From Siphonodentalium dalli (Eukaryota; Mollusca; Scaphopoda; Gadilida; Siphonodentaliidae): a stretch of 64,000 bases of DNA. Below are positions 12,698 through 24,238 of this stretch, piece after piece. Made by a program: the position numbers and the translations under genes. The stretch lies in the NCBI GenBank assembly GCA_032622095.1, contig CP136066.1, forward strand, positions 200,224,978 to 200,288,977, read 5' to 3'. The notes below the pieces were generated by a model, which was not told the DNA's origin, ran no database searches, and saw only the letters and a list, made by a program, of their open reading frames with translations. Position 1 is the stretch's first letter. Each line of letters opens with the position of its first letter.

Positions 12698-13124
12698 TAC
12701 CAGTCAAAAGAAGTGGTATATTAAGCGCGGTATTTTCGCTCCCAATATATATCACAATAATATTGCAAGAGGAAACGCTTATAAGCGCGCAGCTTGCGAT
12801 ATTATTGCAATATTTTTGCGCTTTATAGCGCAATATTTCGTGCTTAATATTACGCTCAAAATTGTGCAAATTACTGCTTTTTCTATATTGTTTATTGTAT
12901 ACATGGAGATAATGTCTTAGATTTGTATATAATTATAGTTGTAAATGCTATATGTACACTATATGCACAGTATTTATCTAATATAAATATACCACTATCG
13001 GGTCCGTATGAAATTTGCGCGCTTAATATCGCAAAATTTAGCGCTCAATATCGCAATAATAAGCGCGACAGATTTTTGGTATCGTGCTATAATAGCGCAC
13101 TTAATACGCACACGTTTGACTACC
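12698..13124. mobile_element. TIR element rich in GCGC / AATATTGC motifs
   Basis: The left end CAGTACCAGTCAAAAG..GTATATTAAGCGCGGTATT is matched by the reverse complement of the right end (GTAGTCAAACGTGTGCGTATTAAGTGCGCTATT). The interior is dense in AAGCGCG, TATTGCAATA and TTAATATCGC words in both orientations. No coding capacity. Family not identified; the terminal CAGTACC.. suggests a DNA transposon of Tc1-like type, but the target duplication is unclear. Confidence 0.5.
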
Positions 13125-13641
13125 AAAAGATAGTTAATCAGGGTTTTTGATTAGATGGCTATTGTCATATAATCGCGACCACGAGAGGCACGCGTGGTTT
13201 CGATTGAGTATCATATTTAATCTAAAGGGTAATAACTCTGCATTTTTTATTCCGATATTTCGCTGTATTTTCCTATTTCGCTTTTTCGTTGTATTTCATA
13301 TTTCGATAATTCGCTATATTTGACATATTATGGGATATGGTATTATATGATATCCAACATTCTGATATTCAATCGAACATCACGTGCCACCTGTGCTCGC
13401 GATTAGATGTAAATAGCCATCTAATCGTGAACCCCGATTACATACTGTTTGCTATATAATCCTTGGCGTATTGGCTGGCAAAGGAGATAGTGCGATATTT
13501 ATTAGTAATGATTATTTCCATTAAATATTGACGAATAAAAACTTTTACAGAAAACTTTTTAAATTGTGCAAACAGTTATGTTCGATTCTTTTTGTCCACC
13601 AGGCAATACTACATACGATATCGTGACACCGGCTTACGATT

Positions 13642-14112
13642 ATATGTGACCCGCCATATCAAATCCAGTCGGAAGTCGGGATTTTTTTACCCTGTGCCAA
13701 TGCATTCTCTTATACTTGCGAGTCGACCATAGGTCGCCTCGCATATATAAGAGAATGCATTGGCCTAACAATTTTTTATCATTTGTTTTAAATAAATGTT
13801 TCTGACAATTTTTAGGACATAAAATAAAAAACATCCATTACCCTGCAGGGAGCCCCACACATAAAATGTATATAGAAGCATATAGAATAGTGTCGTCTGC
13901 TCATGTTTGTCTGGGGCTCTGTATGGGTGAAATTATAAAATTGTTAATGAATACAAGAAAAAATTATTAAAATTGTAAAAAATTGTTAGGCCAATGCATT
14001 CTCTTATATATGCGAGGCGACCTATGGTCGACTCGCATATATAAGAGAATGCATTGGCACAGGGTAAAAAAATCCCGACTTCCGACTGGATTTGATATGG
14101 CGGGCCACATAT
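13642..14112. mobile_element. Fold-back element P1: P-type hairpins with different termini
   Basis: Long inverted repeat with outer ends ATATGTGACCCGCC / GGCGGGCCACATAT. It continues through AAATCCAGTCGGAAGTCGGGA and then the same GCCAATGCATTCTCTTATAT palindrome found twice in the TTAA-flanked P elements. The loop carries the AATTGTTAATGAAT..AAGAAAAAA spacer. The termini are not CCCTTT and there is no TTAA, so the hairpin core is shared between unlike elements. Confidence 0.85.
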
Positions 14113-14301
14113 CTTCTTTACCAAGCTTTATATGACTTAGCATACGATTTCAGATGTGTGTACACAATAGCTATTGTATATATTGTTTATCACAATCTTC
14201 TCTTATTCTCATCTGTAAATATGTTGTGTCACAATACTCATGCAATTGTACAATGAGTTGTAAGCAAATGCCTAATTGAAAATTGATTATCATGTACTAA
14301 C

Positions 14302-14604
14302 GTATTTCAGATTTTATGAGATGGCAAACTTGAAGAAAGTCGATTCCTCTTTCCATATTCGAAGCCTTTCTGTAGCCATCGGCACATTGACAAGTTGACT
14401 TGGACTGGACGTCGCAGATGAGATTTTTCTGGAGTGACGAGCAGTCGTCGGTTGACACACATGACATGCCAATCGTCGCTTTATCATCGGTGTCCATACA
14501 CATCCCTCCTGACTCTTTCAAACACTCGCATTGCCCGTTCGTGCACTCAGAGAAAGCCTCACATCTGTGGACACTGGCGATACACACTTTGCTCACAGCT
14601 TTCA
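14302..14604 (-). CDS. Mucin gene exon: module A of unit 4 (membrane-proximal)
   Basis: Phase 1-1 exon of 303 bp; acceptor TTTCAAG before 14604, donor GTTAGT after 14302. It encodes 12 cysteines (VC, RC, EC, QCEC, MC, SC, DC, IC, TCQC, VC) in the order and spacing of the other three A modules, including GMSC and C-x-C-x2-GYR near the second half. It differs in ending IDFLQVCHLIKSEI instead of the FD[LI]G that closes the others, as fits its place next to the transmembrane exon. The fold is EGF/EB-like by cysteine pattern only; no catalytic residue is expected. Exons on either side are 7.8 and 9.9 kb away. Confidence 0.85.
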
Positions 14605-14807
14605 CTTGAAACGAGATAGGAAAGTTATTAATATTCATTAAAAGTGCTTCCTAAATGAGTATAAGTATTGTTGGTTTATCCATAATGTTTTTTAACCCGC
14701 TGAACCGCGGCCATCACATGGGAGATTTAGCGAGCTCATCAAGATATCAGTTCAGACGATTAAAACATTAGCCGTCTTTAACGTGGTCGTGGCCTGAGAT
14801 TATTTGA

Positions 14808-14942
14808 ACAATCCTATCTTACCATATTATCTGTACAATCCTATCTTACCATATTATCTGTACAATCCTATCTTACCATATTATCTGTACAATCCTACCT
14901 TACCATATTATCTGTACAATCCTATCTTACCATATATTTAAA
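14808..14942. repeat. 27-bp tandem repeat, 5 copies
   Basis: ACAATCCTATCTTACCATAT-TATCTGT repeated at 14808, 14835, 14862, 14889 and 14916. Nearly identical copies, with one T/C change in the fourth. Confidence 0.97.
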
Positions 14943-15077
14943 CCGGCATTTTTTATTCGCGGAATGCATGCTCATCCCAAACATAGTTACCCCAGGGCCA
15001 GGAACATACGTCACTGTAATGTAATCTCTAAAATATCGCTTCAGGCAGTGGCTGAGCTAGATGTCGATGTTTGTTGA

Positions 15078-15332
15078 ACAAGCCTTGAAATAGTGTGTCT
15101 GTCATTTGCAGAATGAGGTTCCCAGAGGGTGAATTTAGTGATGCCACCCCGCATAGCGGGCTAGGATCACCAAATTCACCCTCTGTGAACCTCATTCTGC
15201 TGAGGTGTAATCAGAATGAGGTCCCATGGGGTGGATTTGGTTATGCTAGCCCGCTATGCGGGGTAGCATCACTAAATTCACCCTCTGGGGACCTCAGTCT
15301 GCAAACGACAGGCACACTATTTCAAGGCTTGT
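15078..15332. mobile_element. Fold-back element R1
   Basis: The outer inverted repeat ACAAGCCTTGAAATAGTGTG is matched by 15298-15332. Inside are two tandem hairpins, each built of GAATGAGGT..GAGGGTGAATTTAGTGATGC and its reverse complement (15111-15201 and 15210-15302). A longer, more diverged relative lies at 62019-62461. No coding capacity. Confidence 0.85.
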
Positions 15333-15400
15333 TGTTGAATGAGTTATTTTGTGTACTTACGATTGAAATGGATTATGTTCATTTTACGATTATTTATTAA

Positions 15401-15792
15401 CCCTTTACCCAACAGAACGGCCAAAACCGGCCAAATAAAGCTTCAACAGCCTATAATATCTTCGGTCTGTCTCAATAGAACCATACAAATATGGATATAA
15501 TTGGAACCGGCTCCTTGACCACATTGTGATGGTTACAGTTATGCCCTGTGCCAATGCATTCTCTTATATATGCGAGTCGACCATAGGTCGCCTCGCATAT
15601 ATAAGAGAATTCATTGGCCTAAAAAAAATATTTTGTTAACACTTTTTACCATTTTGTCTTACATTCTTTAACAATTTTATAATTTGTAATGTGTTAAGCC
15701 AATGCATTCTCTTATATATGCGAGGCGACCTATGGTCGACTCGCATATATAAGAGAATGCATTGGCACAGGGCCCTTCTGTTGGGTAAAGGG
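15401..15792 (+). mobile_element. P2: TTAA-flanked, piggyBac-like miniature element
   Basis: TTAA at 15397-15400 and 15793-15796 flanks terminal repeats CCCTTTACCCAACAGAA / TTCTGTTGGGTAAAGGG. Order inside: GGCCAAAACCGGCC and a unique ~130-bp stretch, palindrome 1 (CCCTGTGCCAATGCATTC..GCATTGGC), an AT spacer, palindrome 2, GGGCCC. No ORF. TTAA targets plus CCCTTT-like ends are known for piggyBac elements; assignment is by ends only. Confidence 0.85.
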
Positions 15793-16045
15793 TTAACTGG
15801 TTGAGGTGTGTTTCATGTTAAATATCGGACACAATCGATACCGCTTTGGATTAGATATTACATTAGTGACGTAGGTTACAATCCCTGTATGTCAACTCAG
15901 TTGGTTAGAAGGGTGTGTTACTCTTGTCTTGGGTGCAGTATCTGTGATACGGGTGTAAAAGCAAGGTGGTGGGTGCTATGGGTATAGGATATGACGCTAT
16001 GTTCGATAGACGATTGATATATCGCAGCGCATTGATCGCACTTAA

Positions 16046-16422
16046 AGGTACCCAATCTGATCAGACGCTCCTAAATTACGATCTTTTTGGCTTCGGAGCT
16101 GGTAAAAAATTATTGATTCGAGTCGAGGAACTCACCCAGCAAAGCTCAGGGTGTTTAGATGTCGATTTTTAAAGTTTATATTGTTTGTGGACCACATCAT
16201 TATATCACCACTTGATTTTAGAGTTATCCATCTGCATCCACATCTTCGTCCGTTTGACCACGTGCTTCTGGTCCACAAACAATAGAAATAGCAAACTTCA
16301 AAATTAGATATCTAATCACCCTGAGCTTTGAAGGGTTGGTTCCTGGACTCGAATCAAATATATTTTTGCCCCCGAAGCCTAAGAAATAGTAATTTAGCAG
16401 CGTCTGATAGGATTGAGTACCT
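16046..16422. mobile_element. 377-bp fold-back element, AGGTACCCAATC ends, TTAA flanks
   Basis: TTAA at 16042-16045 and 16423-16426. The ends AGGTACCCAATC and GATTGAGTACCT are inverted, and similarity runs through most of the element (CTTCGG..GGT, TTCGAGTC, CTCAGGGTG..TTAGAT, GTTTGTGGACCA). A half copy lies at 61017-61180. The 68-aa plus-strand frame here is a by-product. Confidence 0.8.
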
Positions 16423-17383
16423 TTAATATCGGTACGTAAGTGAAATTATGATGGATGTCATGAACATCGCGATTTTAAATCATGTGCCAGTAAAACGATT
16501 ATACGGATCGGCATGATATGTAATAATGTTTCTATTTATGCTAGCCCACTCAACCGGATAATTTTTCGCCAACATAGTAAAAATCATGTTACCGTAATTA
16601 ACAAATACTCGTATCAAACATCGAGCTGCCGTAACTCTATCTAATATTATGATCATTATACACCAACTACCGCTTGTCACGGTTTAGCAGATTCTGTACT
16701 AAATGTAAGACCCCATCACTTATAGAAGATAATACAAGTATAGAAGGATTCAGTTCCATTCGTGGGAAATGTTTATGTAATAAGGTCAACAACACGCATA
16801 TGATCATTCGTTGATTTATTATTTGAACATTTCCTAAGGGAAGTAGTCGCCACAGGGTATTCAGTACAGAATGCTTAAATGTCCAATAAGTCGTATTTTC
16901 AGTTGTGGGTCACATGACTTTTAGATCGTCTGGGCAGTCAATCGTCTATACGTGGCGCAGTGTCATCGCTGCATACGGTGTACTGCAATGCGCCCCGAAT
17001 TGCCGCTCGCTTGTGGTTTATTATGTACGAGTACGGACAAACACATCAAGGCGAGGCCTGACACATCGTGGATTCAACATTTATATATTTTTATGCTCTT
17101 TTCCGAACATACTTATAGCACATCTCAGTGTATATAGACAAAGGGAACGATCAAGTTAATGCAGACGATAAGAAAGCTTTCGAGTCAGCTTGTATTTTAT
17201 CGTCTTGGGTGCGACAAAATGGCATGAGTCGAGAATATTATCATGTTGATCAAGTAAATGACCGTGACTATTTTATAACATGAAATGTTAGCAGAGATCT
17301 AAATAACAAAGTATACCATAACATGATCAAGTATAGTTGTATTGTGTATTCCAGTGACAATTAATTTCAATATTTTGTATTAA

Positions 17384-17877
17384 AGGTACGGTTGGCCTTG
17401 GCGGTGGGTATCCTGTGAAAATATTTCCACCCGTCAAAAACCGCCACAAACAGAAAGAACATCAAACTGTAGACATACTTTGTCCGTATACATATAAGAA
17501 ATATCGCATAAACAGTATGTTATTGTCAAATGTTTGACCATTGTTATGTAAACAAAAGCATAAAAAGTTACTTTTCTGGTGTTTGTTTATATTATGATGG
17601 TAAACATAAAGAGCGTTCTTTGTTGGTGAATACCTGATATGGAACTAATAAAGAGCGTTTATGCCATTTGTGTGTGATTAGCCAGTAGCATTGTTCTGTC
17701 TTCAGTAACACAATCAGGCTCTTGCTTAGGTAAAACATACTAGGTCTTTATGATAACATGCTATTTACGCGATGGTCATGGTATATATGAACGAAACTGT
17801 ATGAATTTTAATGTTTTTCTGTTTACGGTGATTGGAACAAATATGAATATTTTCGACAACTAAGGCCAACCGTACCT
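17384..17877 (+). mobile_element. 494-bp TIR element, AGGTACGGTTGGCC ends, TTAA flanks
   Basis: TTAA at 17380-17383 and 17878-17881. Termini AGGTACGGTTGGCCTT / AAGGCCAACCGTACCT. The interior includes GGCGGTGGGTA..AACCGCCAC and AAAGAGCGTT motifs shared with reverse-oriented copies at 54850-55283 and 2190-2397. Non-autonomous, no ORF. Confidence 0.85.
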
Positions 17878-18676
17878 TTAATATATGATTCTGGATAACG
17901 TTTATTTCATCAATTGAATGAAACACCGATATTCATGTTCACCTCACTGCATAATAGTTTAACATATAAAAGTTCAGGCCAAGATGTGTCAGACCTGATT
18001 TTTGTTAGTTGTAGACATCACGTCTATGGTAGCTAAAAACAATACACGACGGTGTGGAAGCCAAGCACTAGTGGAATATTCGCTTGGAGATGCATAGCCG
18101 AAGACATTTCGCTGACGGCGTATTCTCATTAGAATAAGATCTGAAATAAAATAAAAAATATTCCGACCAAGTAAATGAGGATATTTCGTCTTTTTGTTTG
18201 GAGTTCAACGATCATCAATTTTTTGCAAACACTGACGTTATCGAATAAATTTCAGTTATTCTTGTTCCAAAACAAAAATATCACGAAGACCTTCGGCCAG
18301 CAACTCTGTACAAATGTAGTATACCTACCTACCGCAATACGTACCACAAGTCTATCTCGTATTTGTCTAATTCTCTGATGGCTATAAGTAAAACTAATAA
18401 GCAAATGCAATGCAAGAACTTCAGGTCTTATTATAAATGAACATGGCAGATCGATCCGGTCTTTCACGAGTCACCGGCGAGCATATGATATACTAATATT
18501 ATGGGAGTTATTGGGACAACGGATGTAAGAATGAAGTGGGATGAAGTTTAACAGGTTTGTAATTATGTACACGACAAGTGTTAATCCAGTAACTTTTCTT
18601 GCGGCAACCGTGTGTATTCTATGGGTTTTAGCAAGTAATCGACCACAATACCACTCTAAATCAAGCATATTCCAAG

Positions 18677-18925
18677 TTGAGTGTGAATGCAAAAACAAAC
18701 GCACTCTGGTTACTCAGGAATTTAGTCCGTGATTGCTGTGAGGAACAGGCCAAACAAATTTATGCCACTTTTCCTCCATGTGTTACTATTTGTCACTCAT
18801 CTGAACAACAGTGCAAAAATAATCAACTTGTCTATAACCTTAACCAATTCCTCAACCAAATCAAGCAGTATTCACACCCATATTTCATTGATCACCTAAA
18901 ATACTGGTATTCCCCACATTATTGA
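18677..18925 (+). pseudogene. Possible retroelement C-terminal fragment
   Basis: An 82-codon frame (SVNAKTNALWLLRNLVRDCC ... QFLNQIKQYSHPYFIDHLKY) has balanced composition unlike the surrounding noise. It ends 365 bp before a LINE-style tail. I do not recognise the protein. It may be the 3' end of a degenerate non-LTR element whose upstream part is beyond recognition. Confidence 0.3.
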
Positions 18926-19292
18926 AAATTGCAAGACGATCGCGCAGGTCTCAGCATAAAGACATCACGATAATCATATTGGCTACCAGATAAAGCATAA
19001 CAACTAAAAAAAAATGACTATAATCACCATCTCACAACCCGACCCCCCCCCCCCCCACCATATGCCCCCACCCCTTCTTGCCCATCTCTATACAATAATA
19101 CACACATTGTAAATACGCACCCGCACTATATTCACCCAATATACGTACACCTAACACTGTATCATTATACAAGCATAAGGGCCCTGCCCTTACAAGTTAT
19201 ACTTTTTGTGGGGTCCTGTTGATATATATGTATTATAATTATATTGAATACGAAATAAATCTTATTGAATCTTGAATCTTGAATCTTGAGTT
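18926..19292 (+). mobile_element. Probable LINE 3' UTR with TTGAATC tail
   Basis: A C-rich tract (19041-19075), GGGCCCTGCCC at 19180, TTGTGGGGTCCTGTTGATAT, ATACGAAATAAATC and then TTGAATC repeated three to four times, ending at 19292. Such short-repeat 3' ends are typical of CR1/Jockey-type LINEs. Confidence 0.5.
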
Positions 19293-19521
19293 GAACATAA
19301 GAGTTATAATGATATATCGTGAGTAAGTGTGTAAACATTTATTTTGAGTGGGAGAATCAGTTGAGAAAAGAAGAGGTTAGGGAAGTGATAATGTATGTGA
19401 ACAGTCATATTTAATACATCCAGTGGGTTAGATATTATGTTACCGACAGAACTGAAATGTGGAATTTTGAGTGAGTGTATTGGAATGAATATCAAAACGA
19501 CAGGTCCACTTTTCAGATTAA

Positions 19522-19975
19522 CCCTTTACCCAACAGAACGGCCCTGTGCCAATGCATTCTCTTATATATGCGAGTCGACCATAGGTCGCCTCGCATATAT
19601 AAGAGAATGCATTGGCTTAACACATATTAAAAATGATAAAATTGTCAAAGAATGTAGAAAAATATTATAAAAAATGTTAAAAAATGTAAGAAAAAATTAT
19701 AAAATTGTTAAAGAATGTAAGAAAAAATGGTAAAAAGTGTTTTTTAGGCCAATGCATTCTCTTATATATGCGAGGCGACCTATGGTCGACTCGCATATAT
19801 TAGAGAATGCATTGGCACAGGGCATAACTGTAACCATCACAATGTGGTCAATGAGCCGGTTCCAATGATATCCATATTTGTATGGTTTTATTGAGACAGA
19901 CCCAAGATAATTTAGGCTGTTGCAGCTTTATTTGGCCGTTTTTGGCCGGTTTTGGCCGGTTTGTTGGGTAAAGGG
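19522..19975 (-). mobile_element. P3: TTAA-flanked P element, reverse orientation
   Basis: TTAA (19518-19521), CCCTTTACCCAACAGAACGG, both palindromes (around 19545-19618 and 19746-19824), then the GGAGCCGGTTCC..TTTGGCCGGTTTTGGCCGGT arm, and TGTTGGGTAAAGGG followed by a mutated target (ATAA). The spacer between the palindromes is longer than in P2 and holds two to three copies of the AATGTAAGAAAAAAT unit. Confidence 0.85.
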
Positions 19976-22079
19976 ATAAAGAACCAAGATTTCATTCTAC
20001 ACACATGTGATCACACAATTTATGTCGTATTATAAAACTGAAATAGTTATGCAAGATAAATCATAGTCGTACCACATTATAACCATGATCGTCTTGTCTG
20101 GCATGGCACACTATACTCCAAGTTTAGAGCCAATACAGGATTTCCAAAACGCATTTATGACCGACGGCCAAATTGGCTTCTTGTCACCTTTGATGAAACA
20201 CAACAACAGTAAATTTCTCTTTCGACTAGAGTAAGCGATGCGAATAATATACACGGGTTCGCCACGCTTGTTGAATACTAAATTTTTGCAACAAAATGTT
20301 CATCTTCATCTCAGTCGTTAGTGTTGAAATTGGATTTGGGTATAATTAGACAGTTTTTTTGCAAGCATGTAACTCTTATTGTGGAAGTATGAACTAGCAT
20401 GTATTATTATAGGTATACATTATTATAGGTGACCTCATTGGCGGGAGTTGTTAAATGTCGTGAGTTCCAATCGTGAGTTACTACACATTAAGCGAGAATG
20501 CAATCATGCTTTCTATGTGTTATTTTAATTGGAGACTGATCATTAGATATGACACGGGGTGGTGAACAGGATAACGTCTGTGTGGAAGTTGCAAATGCAG
20601 AGGACATGCACGCCGATTGCATCAATAGTGTTTCACCGTAATTCAGTACATCGACATTTGCGCATGATGAAATGTTTTCCTAAACTATTTTCGTTGTTAT
20701 GTCTTGTCACATTTCTTCTTATACCGCATACAATGATTTTCTATGAAATGTTCTGGATGATTTCGCATATATAATTGTTCCGATTTGTCTGAATATATTT
20801 GTCGAATGTATACTAATTGTTTCGTGTTGTTTTAACTGTCACATTGGCTTGGTTTTGTTTTAGTTTAAGTTACAAAATATACAAATCTGACCGAACAATA
20901 TGCAATAATATTTAATAGGTGAACCGTTGTGCAACGACTATGGATTATCGGTTATATATGTATGAGATAAATAAATAATTTTATCCCTTTGATTGGTGCT
21001 GCCAATAGCTGGTGAAGGATACGTGGGCAATATAAGCCACGACATAACAGACAAATGAGTTTTCTAAACAACAAGTGTCAACTTGGACACAGTAGCTGCC
21101 ACGAGAAGACCTCACACACCATAAATTTAAATATTTGAGTTATATTCAGCTGGTATAAATTAATTGAACACTCGTGAATATGGAAATCAGTATGACGTGA
21201 ATTATTGCAGAACTTGTTGAGAATACGTTACACTGTAAATCAATACCATTTCGGGCATTGCATTCGTAGTAAACACCTCCGTGCAACATTTATAAATATA
21301 CACGATATCATGCAAGTGATCTATAAAATTAATGTTGTTCTAAAGGGACAATTACGGCAAATGAGAGTGGCCAATGTCCGTCGATAAGTCATAATGTACA
21401 GATCTATTTATAAATAAGTATATATTAAAACTGTCACATACACTTATAATTTGCATGCTGCATTAGGAAAGGTTTTATTGAAACCAATGAATTTGTTTCA
21501 ATATCATCAGCACCATTTAGCACCGCACTGTGTACCATCTATACTGAAGAACGTTGAATTCGGTGCTGACATAATCAAGTATAACAGATAAATATAACTA
21601 GCTATCTTAAAATTAGCTACAATTTGCTCAAATACACACACAGACGACTAGGTGCTTTCCTATTTCGTAGCCTGGATGGCAACAAGCCGTATCCAATGGC
21701 AAGTTACTATCAATGCACGTGGGTTGTGGGGAAACTTGTCTCGTTTATAAAAACAGTCATGCATACAGGCAAATAAATTATTTCCATTTGCTTTACAGTA
21801 TCCGCCACCAAACATAAATAATTCCAAATAAATTGACACATTTACGGTGGTGATGTCGAAAAACACTTTAGAAATAGGTTGAATGCTGCGAAAACTGCAA
21901 TGTTTTGATTCAACGCGCATGTACAAATTGAACTATTTTGACACGGTGAATCTTTGGTGACGTATTACAAGGCAGTGACACACAGTTGTACTATTCTATA
22001 AAGGAAGCGACATATTTCCTTTGCCAAAATACTTTTTATTCGATATTTGATCGAATGGGTTTTGAGGTAAAATGGTGTT

Positions 22080-22225
22080 CACCACCACGCCGGTTCCCGT
22101 GATTGGTATTCAAGTCTAGCTACCCGCTCAGGGTAGTACTCGACTCGTTCCATGGACTCATCCATAGACTGTCCAGAGAAGGTAGCAAGACTATAATAGG
22201 GATCACGGAAACCCACGTGATGGTG
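22080..22225. repeat. Small imperfect fold-back
   Basis: CACCACCACGCCGGTTCCCG..CAAGTCTAGCTACC is inverted as GGTAGCAAGACT..CACGGAAACCCACGTGATGGTG, about 75% matched over 45 bp. Family unknown. Confidence 0.65.
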
Positions 22226-22392
22226 ATAACCTATATACAGATCAATACAAGGTATAACAATTGTGATCCCCTTTATCTTCAGACGGTTATACGAGTTATA
22301 CTAAAACATAGTCAGTATTGTTTAACCAAAGTGAAAATGCCTAAGTAAACGGTTGACATGACAACGGAATGTGGTGCGGGTACGTTACTTAC

Positions 22393-23184
22393 AGCCGACA
22401 CATGTAGTGTTGTCTGCGCTTGGAACTGCCACGCCATCACATGCACAGACCATATCGCAGACCATTCTCCGACAACTAGAGTCCGCAGGACAAGTGGACG
22501 ATGCGTTGCATTCTGCTCCGAGAAGAAGTGTTCTTATGGGTGTCGTAGTTGTTACTTGTGTTGATGTGCTGGCGGTTGAGGTTGATGTGGTGGCGGTTGA
22601 GGTTGATGTGGTGGTTGTTGTGGATGACATGGTTGTTGTGGGTGGGTTTGTGGTAGTGGTAGCAAGTGTTGTTGTAGTAAGTGGTACCGTTGTAGTCATA
22701 TCTGCTGTTGTAGTCGTTGGTGTTGTTGTTGTTGTTGTTGCTGCTGCTGTTGTGGTCGATGTTGTTGTGGATGTTGCTGTTGTCGAAGTTGTTGTTGTGG
22801 TAGTGGTTGTTGATGTTGTTGTCGACGTTGTGGTTGTTGTTGTTGATGTTGTAGTTGTCGTTGTGGGTGTTGTGGTGGTAGTGGTTGTTGATGTTGTTGT
22901 CGACGTTGTGGTTGTTGTTGATGTCGAGGTTGTGGTTGTTGTTGTGGATGTTGTCGTGGTTGATGTAGTAGTGGTTGTTGATGTTGTTGTCGACGTTGTG
23001 GTTGTTGTTGTTGATGTTGTAGTTGTTGTCGTCGTTGGTGTTGTCGTCGTTGATGTAGTAGTGGTTGTTGATGTAGTTGTCGTCGATGTCGTCGTAGTGG
23101 TCGGTGTTGTCGTCGTACTGGTAGTTGTTGTTGTTGTTGTTGTTGATGGCGTGGTGGTCGTTGTCGTTGTTGTTGGACAATATC
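22393..23184 (-). CDS. Mucin gene exon: Thr-rich linker plus module B of unit 4
   Basis: Phase 1-1 exon of 792 bp (264 codons); acceptor GATTGCAG, donor GTAAGT. It opens G-YCPTTTT, runs through about 190 residues that are almost only Thr with scattered Ser, Pro, Ala, Val and Met (a dense O-glycosylation substrate by composition), and then STSTQVTTTTPIRT. It ends in module B with 7 cysteines: EC-x5-CP-x-DSSC-x4-C-x3-CAC..TTC. NAS and NTT sequons lie in B. Linker and B share one exon here and in unit 3 but are split in units 1 and 2. The ACN repeats leave all frames open, so the polyN, polyQ and polyV frames over this region are shadows. Confidence 0.85.
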
Positions 23185-24238
23185 CTGCAATCATTTACCA
23201 AGATATTGGTTGCATATATACAACTATATGTGAACTATATATTAATAAACAAAACATAGTGACTGATCGTTCGCATAGAGGAGCAAAACTCATGTATGGT
23301 GATACCATAATCCCGAATAAATAGATTAGAGTGTCAACGAGTTTGTATGATGTATTCTCGTCCGATTTAACATATAAAGGCATACAATAGACGTATAACA
23401 TGCGTACACTATGGTAACACTATAAAATGGACGCTACTGATGTTTTGAATGTGGTGAGTAACTTCTGCTCCACATTCTCACGATGAGTCTCCTTTGGTTT
23501 CGATCGCAAATGGATTCTAAGCAGGACGTGGATGTTTTATTCTCGCACGCGTATGAACAGTGCAGCACGCGTGATTTAAACACATAATTTGTCACGATTA
23601 ACCCTTTATATTCTGAATGGATTCTCCCATCAGTTATAAAATTATACACAGGAATTGTCTATTTTTTCACTTGGGAGGGTGTTCAGGATAAATTAGCAGA
23701 CGATAGTTTGATGTAAAGATGCATGATATATGTTGTTTCTCAAATGGAACTACTCGTCAATGAGTATTTAGTATATACAGGATAGCATGAATTGCTCATA
23801 ATGAAACATATTTTCCACCAATGAATAGGAATCCTTCGGGACGTGTATCGTCGTTTCACCCCTCTGGATTAATAATATACCATTTCCATGCACACTGTTA
23901 TAACTGGGTGGGAGAATCCATTTAGTATAGAAAGGGTGACGATGACTTATTTGTTTTAAAGATATGATCCCTAGAGACACATAAACAACACAGACAATAA
24001 GAGAGCTGTTGGTACTGTTCGGGTGTATACAATGTGTTTATCCTCAAAACCTCATATTAACTTTCACAGCCACGCAGCAAATTATATTTATGAGAAATAT
24101 CCACCAGACTTTACCAAAGATCGCCCACGTTTGTTTGTATATGGGATAGCTGGAGGGATATTTCAAGAAACCAATATATAGTAAATAATGTGTTAGTTTC
24201 GGTGACTGACCCATAACAGTAAACTAATGGTTATTTAC
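23185..24238 (-). other. Intron of the mucin gene (1.05 kb)
   Basis: Contains the Q1 element (23602-23936) and otherwise AT-rich unique sequence. Confidence 0.75.
23602..23936 (+). mobile_element. Q1: TTAA-flanked element, CCCTTTATATTCTGAATGG ends
   Basis: TTAA at 23598-23601, then CCCTTTATATTCTGAATGGA and TTCTCCCATCAGTTATAA. The right end is the inverse: TTATAACTGGGTGGGAGAAT, CCATTTAGTATAGAAAGGG. The right target has mutated to TGAC. Relatives: 44750-44993, 55962-56191, 47152-47719. Confidence 0.75.

Larger units (their letters stand above)
4415..14301 (-). other. Intron of the mucin gene (9.9 kb)
   Basis: GT donor at 14301-14300 and AG acceptor at 4416-4415 on the gene strand. It holds the 4748-5245 retrocopy candidate, the 4.4-kb inverted repeat 6589-11022 with its minisatellite, a LINE 3' end (11412-11936), a 62-bp minisatellite (11945-12300), a GCGC-rich TIR element (12698-13124) and a P-core element (13642-14112). 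I see nothing named in 5262-6588. Confidence 0.7.
14605..22392 (-). other. Intron of the mucin gene (7.8 kb)
   Basis: Contains a 27-bp tandem repeat, the R1 fold-back, P2, the AGGTAC element 16046-16422, the TTAA element 17384-17877, a possible retroelement 3' end (18677-19292), P3 and a small fold-back at 22080-22225. In 19976-22079 I see no named feature; the minus-strand frame 21660-21926 is unrecognised. Confidence 0.7.

Noticed and set aside
14297-14638. Using the ATG-initiated frame as a stand-alone 113-aa gene
   Set aside because: The first residues and the last arginine lie beyond good acceptor and donor sites, and the core is clearly one phase 1-1 module of the larger gene.
15890-15960. 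tRNA D-arm-like CTCAGTTGGTTAGAAGGGTG
   Set aside because: No B box follows at a suitable distance and no cloverleaf can be closed.
22371-23324. 317-aa valine-rich plus-strand frame, and Asn- and Gln-rich minus frames
   Set aside because: They are the other frames of the ACN repeat in the Thr-rich exon. Only the Thr frame joins a Cys module and correct splice sites.
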